NCBI RefSeq assembly: GCF_006094275.1
Contig: NZ_CP034412.1
Location: 124,001-188,000 of the forward strand
DNA: 64,000 nucleotides
Source: Glutamicibacter creatinolyticus
Lineage (GTDB): Bacteria > Actinomycetota > Actinomycetes > Actinomycetales > Micrococcaceae
Direction of reading: 5' to 3'
Shown here: positions 1 to 7,234 of the stretch, piece after piece
Layout of the letters: every line of letters starts with the position of its first letter
Numbering within the stretch: position 1 is the first letter of the stretch
The notes under the pieces: generated by a model
Seen by the model: the letters and a program-made list of their open reading frames with translations, nothing else
What the model was told of the DNA's origin: nothing
Database searches by the model: none
Translations under genes and position numbers: made by a program

Positions 1-615
1 GGCGGTGCGCACCAGGGCGGTGGCCCGCTGGGTCAGCACGCTGCCGCGCACCGCATTGGCCAGATCCGCGGCGTCCGCATGCTCCGCCATGCCCAGGGCG
101 ATGACCCGGCAATAGGCGGCCGTGCGTTCCAGGGCATGGGCGAAGTCCCCGTCAAAGGCGCCGGAGAGAATCGAGTCGGCCATCCTGCGCAGCTCATCGG
201 CTGTCGGCGGCTCCGCCGCCCCGGCCACGATCCGGTCCACCTCGGCCCGCTCGGCCCCGGCACGGAACCGGGTGGCCATCACCTCCGGGTTGTTCAGCGT
301 CGCGGTGCGGATGGCGTACAGCCGCCACAGGGCACCGGGCAGCGAGCGGGCCGGGGCTTCGCTCCACAGCTCGGCCAGCACCTCGATGCCCTCATCCTCG
401 GCCACGGCCACCAGCCGGGCACTGACCTTCGGATCCTGGTTGGCCAGCCCGCCGTGCACAAAGGCGCGGGCCGAGAGGTGCGCGGCTTCCGAAACGCGCG
501 CGGGATCGGCACCACCCACGTAGGCTTCGAACTCGCGGGGGGTGAATGGCTTGGGCTTGTGGTGGCGGAATCCGGAGTCGTGGGGGACCTTGGAACCTGC
601 GCGTGGGCCTTTCAT
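1..615 (-). CDS. Unrecognised protein, 3' end cut by window edge
   Basis: An open frame runs from ATG at 615 leftward through the window edge without a stop (205 codons visible). It starts MKGPRAGSKVPHDSGFRHHK, then becomes a soluble alanine- and glutamate-rich, largely helical protein with no signal peptide or membrane segment. The plus-strand ORFs over it are shadows. Similar proteins are common in Micrococcaceae and I recall them only as hypothetical proteins; the fold looks like a helical repeat but I cannot name it. It is separated from the next gene by tRNA-Lys on the opposite strand. The coding call is good, the function unknown. Confidence 0.75.
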   Translation of the reverse strand, partial: MKGPRAGSKVPHDSGFRHHKPKPFTPREFEAYVGGADPARVSEAAHLSARAFVHGGLANQDPKVSARLVAVAEDEGIEVLAELWSEAPARSLPGALWRLYAIRTATLNNPEVMATRFRAGAERAEVDRIVAGAAEPPTADELRRMADSILSGAFDGDFAHALERTAAYCRVIALGMAEHADAADLANAVRGSVLTQRATALVRTA

Positions 616-803
616 GGTGTCGAGAATACTCCCTGTTGCTGGGTGGGTGGTCTAAAAGCGGCGGCCAGCCAGTCTACGCCACCGTGGCGCCCGGGGGCAG
701 TTAGCTGGCACACCCCGTGGGGGAGGGAGTCAGCACTGGGCTGACCTGCGGATTAAGAGCGGGTGGCGGTGATCGGGTAACATTGATCTTGGCTAAATGC
801 CGT

Positions 804-879
804 GCGCCTTTAGCTCAGTTGGTAGAGCACTGGACTTTTAATCCATTGGTCGTGGGTTCGAGCCCCACAGGGCGCACCA
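804..879 (+). tRNA. tRNA-Lys (anticodon UUU)
   Basis: A complete cloverleaf is visible. The acceptor arm GCGCCTT (804-810) pairs with AGGGCGC (869-875) with one G-T pair; discriminator A876 is followed by an encoded CCA. The T arm is GTGGG/CCCAC around TTCGAGC (852-868). The anticodon loop CTTTTAA carries TTT. The first anticodon-stem pair is a C-T mismatch. Confidence 0.95.
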
Positions 880-883
880 TCAA

Positions 884-930
884 GATCGGGTCCGGCGAGG
901 AACACCTCGTGGGGCCCGATCGTTTTTGTT
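884..930 (+). terminator. Intrinsic terminator after tRNA-Lys
   Basis: GATCGGG starting at 884 pairs with CCCGATC (916-922), with a smaller inner CGAGG/CCTCG stem, and is followed directly by GTTTTTGTTT. It lies 5 nt after the tRNA CCA end. Confidence 0.85.
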
Positions 931-952
931 TCGTGCATCCGCGGCGAGGCGG

Positions 953-1567
953 TTATGGCGTGGACCGGTCAGGGGACGCGGCGAGCCGCTCAAGAAACAC
1001 CCCGACGCGCTGCATCAGCAGCGCAGTGGCCTGCGGATCGTGGCCGGGCAGGGAACTGTCGGTGAACAGGTGGGCCCGTCCCGGGTAGGTGAAAAGCTGC
1101 GCCAGCCCGGCGCCCGGACCCTGCACGAACTGCTGCGCCGCGTCCAGGTCCCCTTCATGGGCGAAAAACGGGTCATCAGCCATGCCGTGGATCTGCACCG
1201 GCACGGTACTCGGCCACGGCCCGAAGGACCAGGAGGCCTGCGGGTCCACAAAGGACTCCAGCAGCAGGGCACCACGCGCCCCGGCCCGCCGCTGGGCGAA
1301 GCGCTGGGCCAACATCACGCCCCAGGAGATCCCGGCATAGACCAGATCCTGCGGCAGGGCGCCCACCAGCTCATCGGCCCGCTGGTTCACCGTCTCCTGC
1401 CCGAGCCGCTGCACCAGCTCCATCCCGGAGGGAATGTCGGGCGGCAATTCGCCGGCAAAGAAGTCCGGTGTGTGAACGACGTGCCCGGCCTGCTCCAATT
1501 CATCGGCCAGTGCGCGCACCCCGTCGGTCAGGCCCTGCACGTGGTGGAACAAGATGACTTCGGCCAT
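953..1567 (-). CDS. Dienelactone hydrolase family protein
   Basis: This 204-residue alpha/beta hydrolase starts at ATG 1567 behind an AGGAG site. It opens with the family's VILFHHVQGLT strand-loop. The nucleophile elbow reads AGISWG with Ser81 where classical dienelactone hydrolases carry Cys; an acidic residue (Asp131 or Asp132 in HGMADDPF) and His166 (GRAHLF) complete a plausible triad. The length fits small DLH-family esterases. The substrate is unknown: with Ser in place of Cys, a general carboxylester hydrolase is as likely as a true dienelactonase. It stands alone, convergent with the tRNA-Lys gene. Confidence 0.85.
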   Translation of the reverse strand: MAEVILFHHVQGLTDGVRALADELEQAGHVVHTPDFFAGELPPDIPSGMELVQRLGQETVNQRADELVGALPQDLVYAGISWGVMLAQRFAQRRAGARGALLLESFVDPQASWSFGPWPSTVPVQIHGMADDPFFAHEGDLDAAQQFVQGPGAGLAQLFTYPGRAHLFTDSSLPGHDPQATALLMQRVGVFLERLAASPDRSTP

Positions 1568-1664
1568 GGGGGCTCCTGAGAGTGGGAGAGGCGGGGATGC
1601 GCCCGATCCTAGGGTGTGGGCCGCAGCGCGTCAACGTCCCGCCGCCGCTAACGCCCGCCACCGC

Positions 1665-1916
1665 CTAGCGTTCGTCCACCAGGTTCTCGATGCGCTGGGG
1701 CAGGTGCTGAAGCGCCGAATCCCAGCCGGGCATCTCACTGTTGATCTCCACGCTGTACCCCTCGGTCAGGATGAACTCGGCGCAGGTCAGGGTCTGTGAT
1801 CCGGAGGTGCTTTCGTAGATGAAGGCGCGGCGGATGTCATGCCACAACAAGGTGGCGGACTCGTCGATGACCAGCCCGGTGGGTTGAACCTCGACGGTGC
1901 GCTGCGGGTAGCTCAT
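1665..1916 (-). CDS. Small conserved hypothetical protein
   Basis: An 83-residue protein from ATG 1916, preceded by GGAAGG, ending in TAG at 1665. It begins MSYPQRTVEVQPTGL and is a soluble mixed alpha/beta protein with one Cys; no signal peptide or membrane segment. A longer frame reading upstream into the ABC-F gene is not credible because it uses that gene's shadow frame. It sits about 80 bp downstream of the ABC-F gene on the same strand and may be cotranscribed. I do not recognise the family. Confidence 0.7.
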   Translation of the reverse strand: MSYPQRTVEVQPTGLVIDESATLLWHDIRRAFIYESTSGSQTLTCAEFILTEGYSVEINSEMPGWDSALQHLPQRIENLVDER

Positions 1917-1998
1917 GGGGGCCTTCCGTGGCTGAAAACGTGCTTTCGTCCCAGTGTAAGGGCAGGATGCGGCGAATCCGGAAGGCCCGGGCCGCAAC

Positions 1999-3609
1999 TC
2001 AGGCAATCTTTGGCGGATCCACACGACGCAGCGAGCCCTCGGGCTCCAGGCTGAGCAGGTAGTCCAGGCCCAGGGACGCCAGGAACGCCTCGTCGTGGCT
2101 GACCACCAACAGCGCACCGTGGTAGGCCCGCAGCGCCTGGACCAGCTGCTCCACGCTGGAGATGTCCAGATTGTTGGTGGGCTCGTCCAAGATGACCAGG
2201 TGGGGAACGGGCTGGGCCAGCAGCACCGTGGCCAGGTAGACGCGGAACCGCTCACCGCCCGAGAGTGTCCCCAGTTCCCGGTCCACACTGGAGCCGCGCA
2301 ACAGCATCCGGGCCAGGAAGTTGCGGATTTGTCCCGGGCTTGCCCCCGGCGCCGCCGACCGGACATTGTCCAGCGCCGAGGCGTGCTCATCCAGCGAATC
2401 CAGGCGCTGTGGCAGGTAGCCCACCAGGTCGGTGTGCAGCGTGGCCGACACCGCGCCATCGGTTGGGCCGGTGCCGGAAAGCAGCCGGCGCAGCAGCGTG
2501 GTCTTGCCCGCCCCGTTCGGGCCCACCAGGCCGACCCGTTCGGGGCCCCGGATGCTGTGGGTGGCCGCTGCGTCGCTGAATTCGGCGATGCGCCGTCCGC
2601 GCGGCAGCGCCGGGTCGGGTAGTTCCAGGTTGATCTGCTCCACCTGGCGGACCTTCGCGTCGGCCGCGTCCACGGCCTGCTGCGCGCTGTCCACCTTGGA
2701 TTCCAGATGCGAGCGCATCGCCCCGGCCGAGGCCTGGGATTTCTTGCGCAGGTTATCGGCGGCCATGCGCGGTATGCTGCCGCTCATCTGCAGGGACCGG
2801 CCCTGCCGCTGGCGCCGTGCCAGCTTTGTTTCCGCCTCGACGCGTTGGCGCTTTTCCACCTTCAGCGCCTGTTCGGCGTTGCGGGCCGCCTGCTGCGCGG
2901 CGGCCTGTTCGGCCTGCAGCTGTTCGCGGTAGATGCTGTAGGGGCCGCCAAAGCTGCGCAGCGTTCCGCCGTGCAGCTCGGCGGTCTGCTCCATCAATTC
3001 CAGCAACTGCAGGTCATGGCTGACCACGATCAGGGTGCCCGGCCAGGTCTGCAGCATTGCGTAGAGCTGGCGCCGGGTGGGCAGATCAAGGTTATTGGTC
3101 GGTTCATCCAGCAGGGTGATCCCGTGCTGCGCCAGGCGCAGACCGGTGACGGCCAGCAGCATCGCCTCCCCGCCGGACAGGCTTGTGACCGCGCGGGTGA
3201 GGTCCTGGGCTCCAAAGCCCACACGCGCCAGCTCGGCCTCGGCCCGCGCCTCGATGTCCCAACGCTCGCCGACGGCCTCGAAATCGGCTACCTCGACGCT
3301 GCCGGCCTCGATGGCCCGCAGCGCGGCGAGGGTGGTCTCAATGCCCAGCAGCCCGGCGACGGTCATCTGTTCGTCCAGGATCAGGTTCTGCGGCAGGTAG
3401 CCGACCTCCGCGGTGGTTTCCACGTGCCCGCCGCTGGGGCGAAGCTGCCCGGCGATCAGCTTGAGCAGGGTCGACTTTCCGGCGCCGTTCTCGCCCACCA
3501 GGCCGGTTTTCCCGGTGTTGAATGTGCCGTTGACTTCCCGCAGCGCGGGGCTGCCGTCGGGCCAGGCGAAGGACAGGGAATGGATGGCGACGGCCGGTGA
3601 GTGAGCCAT
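1999..3609 (-). CDS. ABC-F ATPase, possible ribosome-protection (antibiotic resistance) factor
   Basis: A 536-residue duplicated ABC ATPase without membrane segments, the hallmark of ABC-F translation factors. The first domain has Walker A GENGAGKST (39-47), signature LSGGE (144-148) and Walker B LLDEP (166-170); the second has GPNGAGKTT (363-371), TLSGGERF (near 449) and VILDEPTNN (near 472). Between them lies the charged helical P-site tertiary-interaction region (about 225-330), rich in Lys, Arg and Gln. I place the start at ATG 3609 because GAGGAG lies just upstream; the frame stays open to 3672. Family members either gate translation (EttA type) or dislodge ribosome-bound antibiotics; the leader peptide and terminator hairpin upstream favour the second role. 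Confidence 0.9.
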   Translation of the reverse strand: MAHSPAVAIHSLSFAWPDGSPALREVNGTFNTGKTGLVGENGAGKSTLLKLIAGQLRPSGGHVETTAEVGYLPQNLILDEQMTVAGLLGIETTLAALRAIEAGSVEVADFEAVGERWDIEARAEAELARVGFGAQDLTRAVTSLSGGEAMLLAVTGLRLAQHGITLLDEPTNNLDLPTRRQLYAMLQTWPGTLIVVSHDLQLLELMEQTAELHGGTLRSFGGPYSIYREQLQAEQAAAQQAARNAEQALKVEKRQRVEAETKLARRQRQGRSLQMSGSIPRMAADNLRKKSQASAGAMRSHLESKVDSAQQAVDAADAKVRQVEQINLELPDPALPRGRRIAEFSDAAATHSIRGPERVGLVGPNGAGKTTLLRRLLSGTGPTDGAVSATLHTDLVGYLPQRLDSLDEHASALDNVRSAAPGASPGQIRNFLARMLLRGSSVDRELGTLSGGERFRVYLATVLLAQPVPHLVILDEPTNNLDISSVEQLVQALRAYHGALLVVSHDEAFLASLGLDYLLSLEPEGSLRRVDPPKIA

Positions 3610-3675
3610 GGGATTCTCCTCGGGCGCCGTGCTCGGCGCGGGTTGCGGCCGGCGACGGGCTGCAGATGGCATCGA

Positions 3676-3702
3676 GGAAAAGAGCCGCCCCGGCTGGGAG
3701 GC
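3676..3702 (-). terminator. Attenuator hairpin in the ABC-F leader
   Basis: On the minus strand GCC-T-CCC and GGG-C-GGC (3684-3702) form a stem with one mismatch, followed by TCTTTTCC. It lies between the 8-codon leader ORF and the ABC-F start. An upstream element, CCGGCTGG (3738-3745), is the exact complement of CCAGCCGG inside this hairpin (3690-3697) and could form an antiterminator. The structure is seen in sequence; its switching is inference. Confidence 0.55.
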
Positions 3703-3780
3703 GACGTCTTGGGGAATTCGACGAGATCTGAGGTCGGCCAGCCGGTAGTGAACAAGGGCGCGTGCGCGCGGTTCGTTGGG

Positions 3781-3807
3781 CTAGGCGGTGACGATCTCGG
3801 TCTTCAT
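3781..3807 (-). CDS. Leader peptide MKTEIVTA upstream of the ABC-F gene
   Basis: An 8-codon ORF, ATG at 3807 to TAG at 3781, lies about 170 nt upstream of the ABC-F start on the same strand. It has no Shine-Dalgarno site; instead TAGACT (3815-3820), a good actinobacterial -10 box, ends 7 nt before the ATG, so the transcript would be leaderless. Codons 4-5 contain CGAGATC, complementary to GATCTCG further down the leader (3722-3728). This is the arrangement expected of a ribosome-stalling regulatory peptide. Being only 8 codons long, it could be fortuitous. Confidence 0.5.
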   Translation of the reverse strand: MKTEIVTA

Positions 3808-3902
3808 GCAGTGCAGTCTAGCAAAGTGCGGGTGCTGTTCGGCGGAGTTGTGGGCCATTGCACCCAGCGCAGCCGATGCCACGCGCGGAAGCCGACAGAA
3901 GC

Positions 3903-3939
3903 AAAGCACCGCCGCAGGCATTGCCCGCGGCGGTGCTTT
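3903..3939 (-). terminator. Terminator of menG
   Basis: AAAGCACCGCCGC (3903-3915) is the perfect complement of GCGGCGGTGCTTT (3927-3939), an 11-nt loop between. Minus-strand transcripts from menG (stop at 3965) would end in GCTTTGCTT. The T tract is symmetrical, so it may act in both directions. Confidence 0.85.
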
Positions 3940-3964
3940 CGGGGTCTGTGGCTGGGGCCGGATG

Positions 3965-4666
3965 CTATTTGGTTGCCCGGTGCAGGGCAACGATGCCCCC
4001 GGTGAGGTTGCGGAACTCCACGTTCTGCCAGCCGACGGCCAGGAACTTGTGGGCAAGCTGCTGCTGGTTCGGCCAGGCGGCAATCGACTCCGCCAGGTAG
4101 GCGTACGCCGAGGGGTTGGAGGAGACCAGGTAGCCCAGCGCCGGAATCACCCGGGGCAGGAACTGCTGGTAGGCAATCCGGATCGGGGCGAAGGTGGGGG
4201 TGGAGAACTCCGCCACCACAATCCGTCCGCCGGGCTTGGTGACCCGACGCATCTCGGACAGCGCCTTTTCGGTGTCGGAGATGTTGCGCAGCCCGTAGGA
4301 GATGGTCACCGCGTCAAAGGTGTCGTCCTCAAACGGCAGATCGGTGCCGTCCCCGTACACGAATTCCAGTTCCGGGTGGCGCTTGCGGCCCTCGGCAAGC
4401 ATGCCGTGGGACATGTCGCAGGCGGTGACCTTCGCCCCGGCCTGTGCGAAGGGAACCGAGGAGGTGCCGGTGCCGGCGGCCAGGTCCAGGATCCGCTCCC
4501 CGGACTTGGGGTTCACGGCCTCGGTGGTGAGCTTGCGCCAGTAGTTGACGATGCCGCCGGTCATCAGGGTGTTGAGCAGATCGTAGCGGGGTGCCACGTT
4601 GTCGAACATCTCCTGAACCTGGTTTGCCTGCTTGTCCAGGCCCGCACGCACATTATGGGAAGTCAT
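3965..4666 (-). CDS. menG: Demethylmenaquinone methyltransferase
   Basis: A 233-residue SAM-dependent methyltransferase of the UbiE/MenG family, which adds the ring methyl group in the last step of menaquinone synthesis at the membrane face. It opens with the family block QEMFDNVAPRYDLLNTLMTGG, has the SAM-binding loop LDLAAGTGTSS, an acidic Asp after strand 2 (ACDMSHGML) and the conserved ISYGLRNISD segment. I use ATG 4666 because the 18 codons upstream do not resemble the family. In an actinobacterium menaquinone is the only expected quinone, so MenG rather than UbiE. A terminator follows. Confidence 0.95.
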   Translation of the reverse strand: MTSHNVRAGLDKQANQVQEMFDNVAPRYDLLNTLMTGGIVNYWRKLTTEAVNPKSGERILDLAAGTGTSSVPFAQAGAKVTACDMSHGMLAEGRKRHPELEFVYGDGTDLPFEDDTFDAVTISYGLRNISDTEKALSEMRRVTKPGGRIVVAEFSTPTFAPIRIAYQQFLPRVIPALGYLVSSNPSAYAYLAESIAAWPNQQQLAHKFLAVGWQNVEFRNLTGGIVALHRATK

Positions 4667-4763
4667 GGATCCAAGTCTTTCACAATCTTGGTGGGTTGGC
4701 GTCCAGCCTGTGCCGCACATCGCCCCGCGCCCCGGCGGGTGCCGGGGCGCGGGATGCGCACGG

Positions 4764-5735
4764 TCAGAGCAGGGAGTCCAGCCGGGCGTAGCTTGCCTCC
4801 ATCCCGTCGGTCATCCCGGTGCCCAGGATCGAGTCGCGGGTGTGGGCGTCCGGGTAGGTGATCACCAGGGTCAGCAGGGTTCCGCCGGGCGCCGGGGTCA
4901 GTGTCAGCTCATTGACGGTGACCGGGGAATCGGTGCCGATCATCTGCTCGGTGGTGCGTTCGTAGACCGGGGCCTGGCGGGCCAGGATTCGGCCGCAGAA
5001 GCCGAATCCTTCCTGCCCCGACCCGGCCTGCGGTTCCCACCAGGAACGGTGCTCCTGCCCTACCTCGCTGCCGACCGCACATTCGGTCAGCCGCCAGCCG
5101 TCCGGGCCGAACATCCAGCGGCGCAGCATTTGGGGGTCGTGGTAGGCGTGCCAGACCTGCTCCCGGCTGCCGCGGATGACCCGGCTGATGCGCACCTTCG
5201 TGTCGCTGAGCAGCTGGGCCTCGGTGGGCCGTGCCAGGGCCACATCACCCAGGTCGACCAGCACCTGGTCCAGCTGTCCCATGGCCAGACGCAGGCCTTC
5301 ATCCATCCCCATTTCCAGCAGCTGCTCCAGGTCCTCGACGGAATTGAAGTGGGAGGTGACCGTCAATTTCGAGCCTTCTTCCCACGGGCGGAAGGCGAAG
5401 CTGACCCGGGTGGTGGGCAGTTGCCGATTTGGTTCCCCCTCGGCCGTGGCGAAGCCGTCGATGACCTCGAAGAACCTGTGCTCGAGAAGTTCACTCCACT
5501 GCCAGTAGCCGTGGAACGTCTCGCCCTCGGGGGAGGTCATGTAGTAGTGGCTGAAGCCGTTCGCGCAGCCGTCGTGGCGGGTGAAGGTGGCCGGGTAGTC
5601 CGGAGGCCCCCAGAATTTTTCGATCTGGCGCGGGTCGAGGTAGGCCTGCCAGAGGCGTTCGACCGGCACGGGGAATTCGGCGTGCACGGTGAGGGTCAGT
5701 GTCTCGGCGTCCTTGAGGACCGAGGTGACGGGCAT
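4764..5735 (-). CDS. Tandem SRPBCC (AHSA1-type) domain protein
   Basis: A 323-residue protein with two successive START-like/AHSA1 domains. The first (about 8-150) has PVERLWQAYLDPRQIEKFWGP; the second (about 175-320) has REQVWHAYHDPQMLRRWMFGP. Both end in amphipathic helices (LEQLLEMGMDEGL; GMTDGMEASYARL). Such domains bind hydrophobic ligands; the substrate is unknown. It follows the ArsR gene by 10 bp, a pairing often seen in actinobacteria, where the regulator controls the SRPBCC protein. ATG 5735 is preceded by AAGGA. The longer frame reading into arsR is a shadow. Confidence 0.88.
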   Translation of the reverse strand: MPVTSVLKDAETLTLTVHAEFPVPVERLWQAYLDPRQIEKFWGPPDYPATFTRHDGCANGFSHYYMTSPEGETFHGYWQWSELLEHRFFEVIDGFATAEGEPNRQLPTTRVSFAFRPWEEGSKLTVTSHFNSVEDLEQLLEMGMDEGLRLAMGQLDQVLVDLGDVALARPTEAQLLSDTKVRISRVIRGSREQVWHAYHDPQMLRRWMFGPDGWRLTECAVGSEVGQEHRSWWEPQAGSGQEGFGFCGRILARQAPVYERTTEQMIGTDSPVTVNELTLTPAPGGTLLTLVITYPDAHTRDSILGTGMTDGMEASYARLDSLL

Positions 5736-5745
5736 GGCGTGTTCC

Positions 5746-6087
5746 TTAGGATGGTGCCTCGTCGGCGAGGAAGTCATCCAGGCGTTCGATGCGCTGGCGC
5801 CAGATGTCCTCGAAGGCTGAGAGTGTTTGCGTGATGTGCCGGAGTCTTTCCGGCTGGCCCCGAACGAGTCGTTCGCGGCCACGTGCGATCTTGCTGACCA
5901 GGCCCGCCGTCTGAAGCGCGGCCACATGCTTTTGCACCGCGGCGAAGGACATGTCGTAGTCCGCCGCCAGGTCCGAGATGCTGACCTCGGCGTTAAGGGT
6001 TCGCCGCACGATGTCACGTCGTGTGGCGTCGGCCAAGGCGCGGAAGACCCGGTTCAGCTGCTCATCGCTCAACTCTTGTACAACCAT
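5746..6087 (-). CDS. ArsR-family winged-helix repressor
   Basis: A 113-residue regulator with the ArsR fold: LNRVFRALADATRRDIVRRTL, then the recognition helix region SISDLAADYDMSFAAVQKHVAALQTAGLV and the wing RGRERLVRG. There is no CxC metal site, so it belongs to the non-metal group usually paired with SRPBCC proteins. The start is ATG 6087, chosen because the upstream frame is only fortuitously open and the start codon lies inside a perfect operator palindrome (6076-6099). It is likely autoregulated and represses the SRPBCC gene downstream. Confidence 0.9.
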   Translation of the reverse strand: MVVQELSDEQLNRVFRALADATRRDIVRRTLNAEVSISDLAADYDMSFAAVQKHVAALQTAGLVSKIARGRERLVRGQPERLRHITQTLSAFEDIWRQRIERLDDFLADEAPS

Positions 6088-6099
6088 TTGGTTGTACAA
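6076..6099. promoter_or_regulatory. Perfect operator palindrome on the arsR start codon
   Basis: TTGTACAACC (6076-6085) and GGTTGTACAA (6090-6099) are perfect inverted repeats with 4 nt between. The ATG of the ArsR gene (6085-6087) lies in the centre, and a -10-like TATTGT (minus strand, 6096-6101) overlaps one arm. Repressor binding would block both promoter and start. Confidence 0.8.
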
Positions 6100-6307
6100 T
6101 ACCGGATGCCGCACGGGCTGGGAAGGGGGCGGGGCAGAAAAATCTCCGCAATTCACTAGGGCGCTAGTCAGGTGACAATTCATCTAATCAAAAGGTGATA
6201 AGTCCCCGGGATTCAGGGCGACGGCTCCGGCTCTTCCCAAGGCGTCGCCGGGAGCCTAGCATCGAAGTCACCACCGAGGGGGCGGACAGAGCACGCTAGG
6301 GGGCGCA

Positions 6308-7204
6308 ATGGGCGAGGCGATCATCCAGATTTCCGCACTGAGGAAGAGTTTCGGACGCGTCGAGGCGCTAAGGGGCCTGGATTTGGAGTTGGCTCCCGGT
6401 CAGATCCATGGCTTTCTCGGCCCCAATGGGTCGGGCAAGACCACGACCATCCGGGTGCTGTTGGGGCTGTTGCGTGCCGATGCGGGCCGGGTGCGGCTTT
6501 TCGGGGCTGATCCGTGGCGCGGGGCGGTGTCCCTGCATCGGCGGTTGGCCTACGTCCCCGGGGAGGTGAACCTGTGGCCGAAGCTGACCGGCGGGGAGGT
6601 GATTGACCTGCTCACCGCGCTGCGCGGCGCCGCGGACAAGGCGCGGCGCGATGAGATGATTGAACGCTTTGAACTGGATCCGCGGCGCAAGACCCGCACC
6701 TATTCCAAAGGCAACCGGCAAAAGGTGGCCCTGGTGGCCGCCCTGTCCAGTGACGTGGATCTGCTGATCCTCGATGAGCCGACCAGCGGCCTGGACCCGC
6801 TGATGGAACGCGTGTTCCAGCACGCGGTGCAGGAAGCGGCCGAGCGCGGCACCGCCGTGCTGCTCTCCAGCCACCTGCTGGCCGAAGTGGAGAAGCTGTG
6901 CAGCCACGTCACCATCATCCGCGATGGGCGCAGCGTGGAATCCGGAACCCTGCAACAGCTGCGCCACCTGACTCGCAGCGATGTGGTGCTTTCCAGTGAC
7001 ATTCCGCTGGAGCGGCTGCGCGGGTTGCAGGGAGTGGAGGCGGTCCACCAGGAGCAGGGGCTGATCCGGTTCAGCATCGAGCAGCAGCGCGTGGCCGGGC
7101 TGCTGCGGGTGCTTGGCGGGTACACCGTGCACTCCTTCAGCTGCACCCCGCCGAGCCTGGAGGAGCTGTTCCTGCACCACTATCAGGCCGGGGCGGGACG
7201 ATGA
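6308..7204 (+). CDS. ABC exporter, ATP-binding subunit
   Basis: A 298-residue ABC ATPase: Walker A GPNGSGKT (38-45), Walker B LLILDEP (152-158), H-loop SSHLL. The signature is the variant YSKGNRQKV (132-140) in place of LSGGQ, usual for drug- and polyketide-export ATPases of the DrrA/CcmA group. Its partner permease follows immediately, so the two form an ABC-2 type exporter of an unknown hydrophobic or polyketide-like compound. No regulator is adjacent. The ATG follows a G-rich stretch (AGGGGG) that can serve as ribosome site. Confidence 0.92.
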   Translation: MGEAIIQISALRKSFGRVEALRGLDLELAPGQIHGFLGPNGSGKTTTIRVLLGLLRADAGRVRLFGADPWRGAVSLHRRLAYVPGEVNLWPKLTGGEVIDLLTALRGAADKARRDEMIERFELDPRRKTRTYSKGNRQKVALVAALSSDVDLLILDEPTSGLDPLMERVFQHAVQEAAERGTAVLLSSHLLAEVEKLCSHVTIIRDGRSVESGTLQQLRHLTRSDVVLSSDIPLERLRGLQGVEAVHQEQGLIRFSIEQQRVAGLLRVLGGYTVHSFSCTPPSLEELFLHHYQAGAGR

Positions 7205-7234
7205 GCGCCCGGCGCGGGGGGGCGGCATGCGCAG

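Noticed and set aside
79-744. A 221-codon plus-strand frame at the left edge
   Set aside because: It is antisense to a better minus-strand gene that runs off the edge, and its composition is typical of a GC-rich shadow frame.
1665-2459. A 264-codon minus-strand frame covering the 83-residue gene and part of the ABC-F gene
   Set aside because: Its first 180 codons are the out-of-frame shadow of the ABC-F gene; only the last 83 codons, from a start with its own ribosome site, look like a protein.
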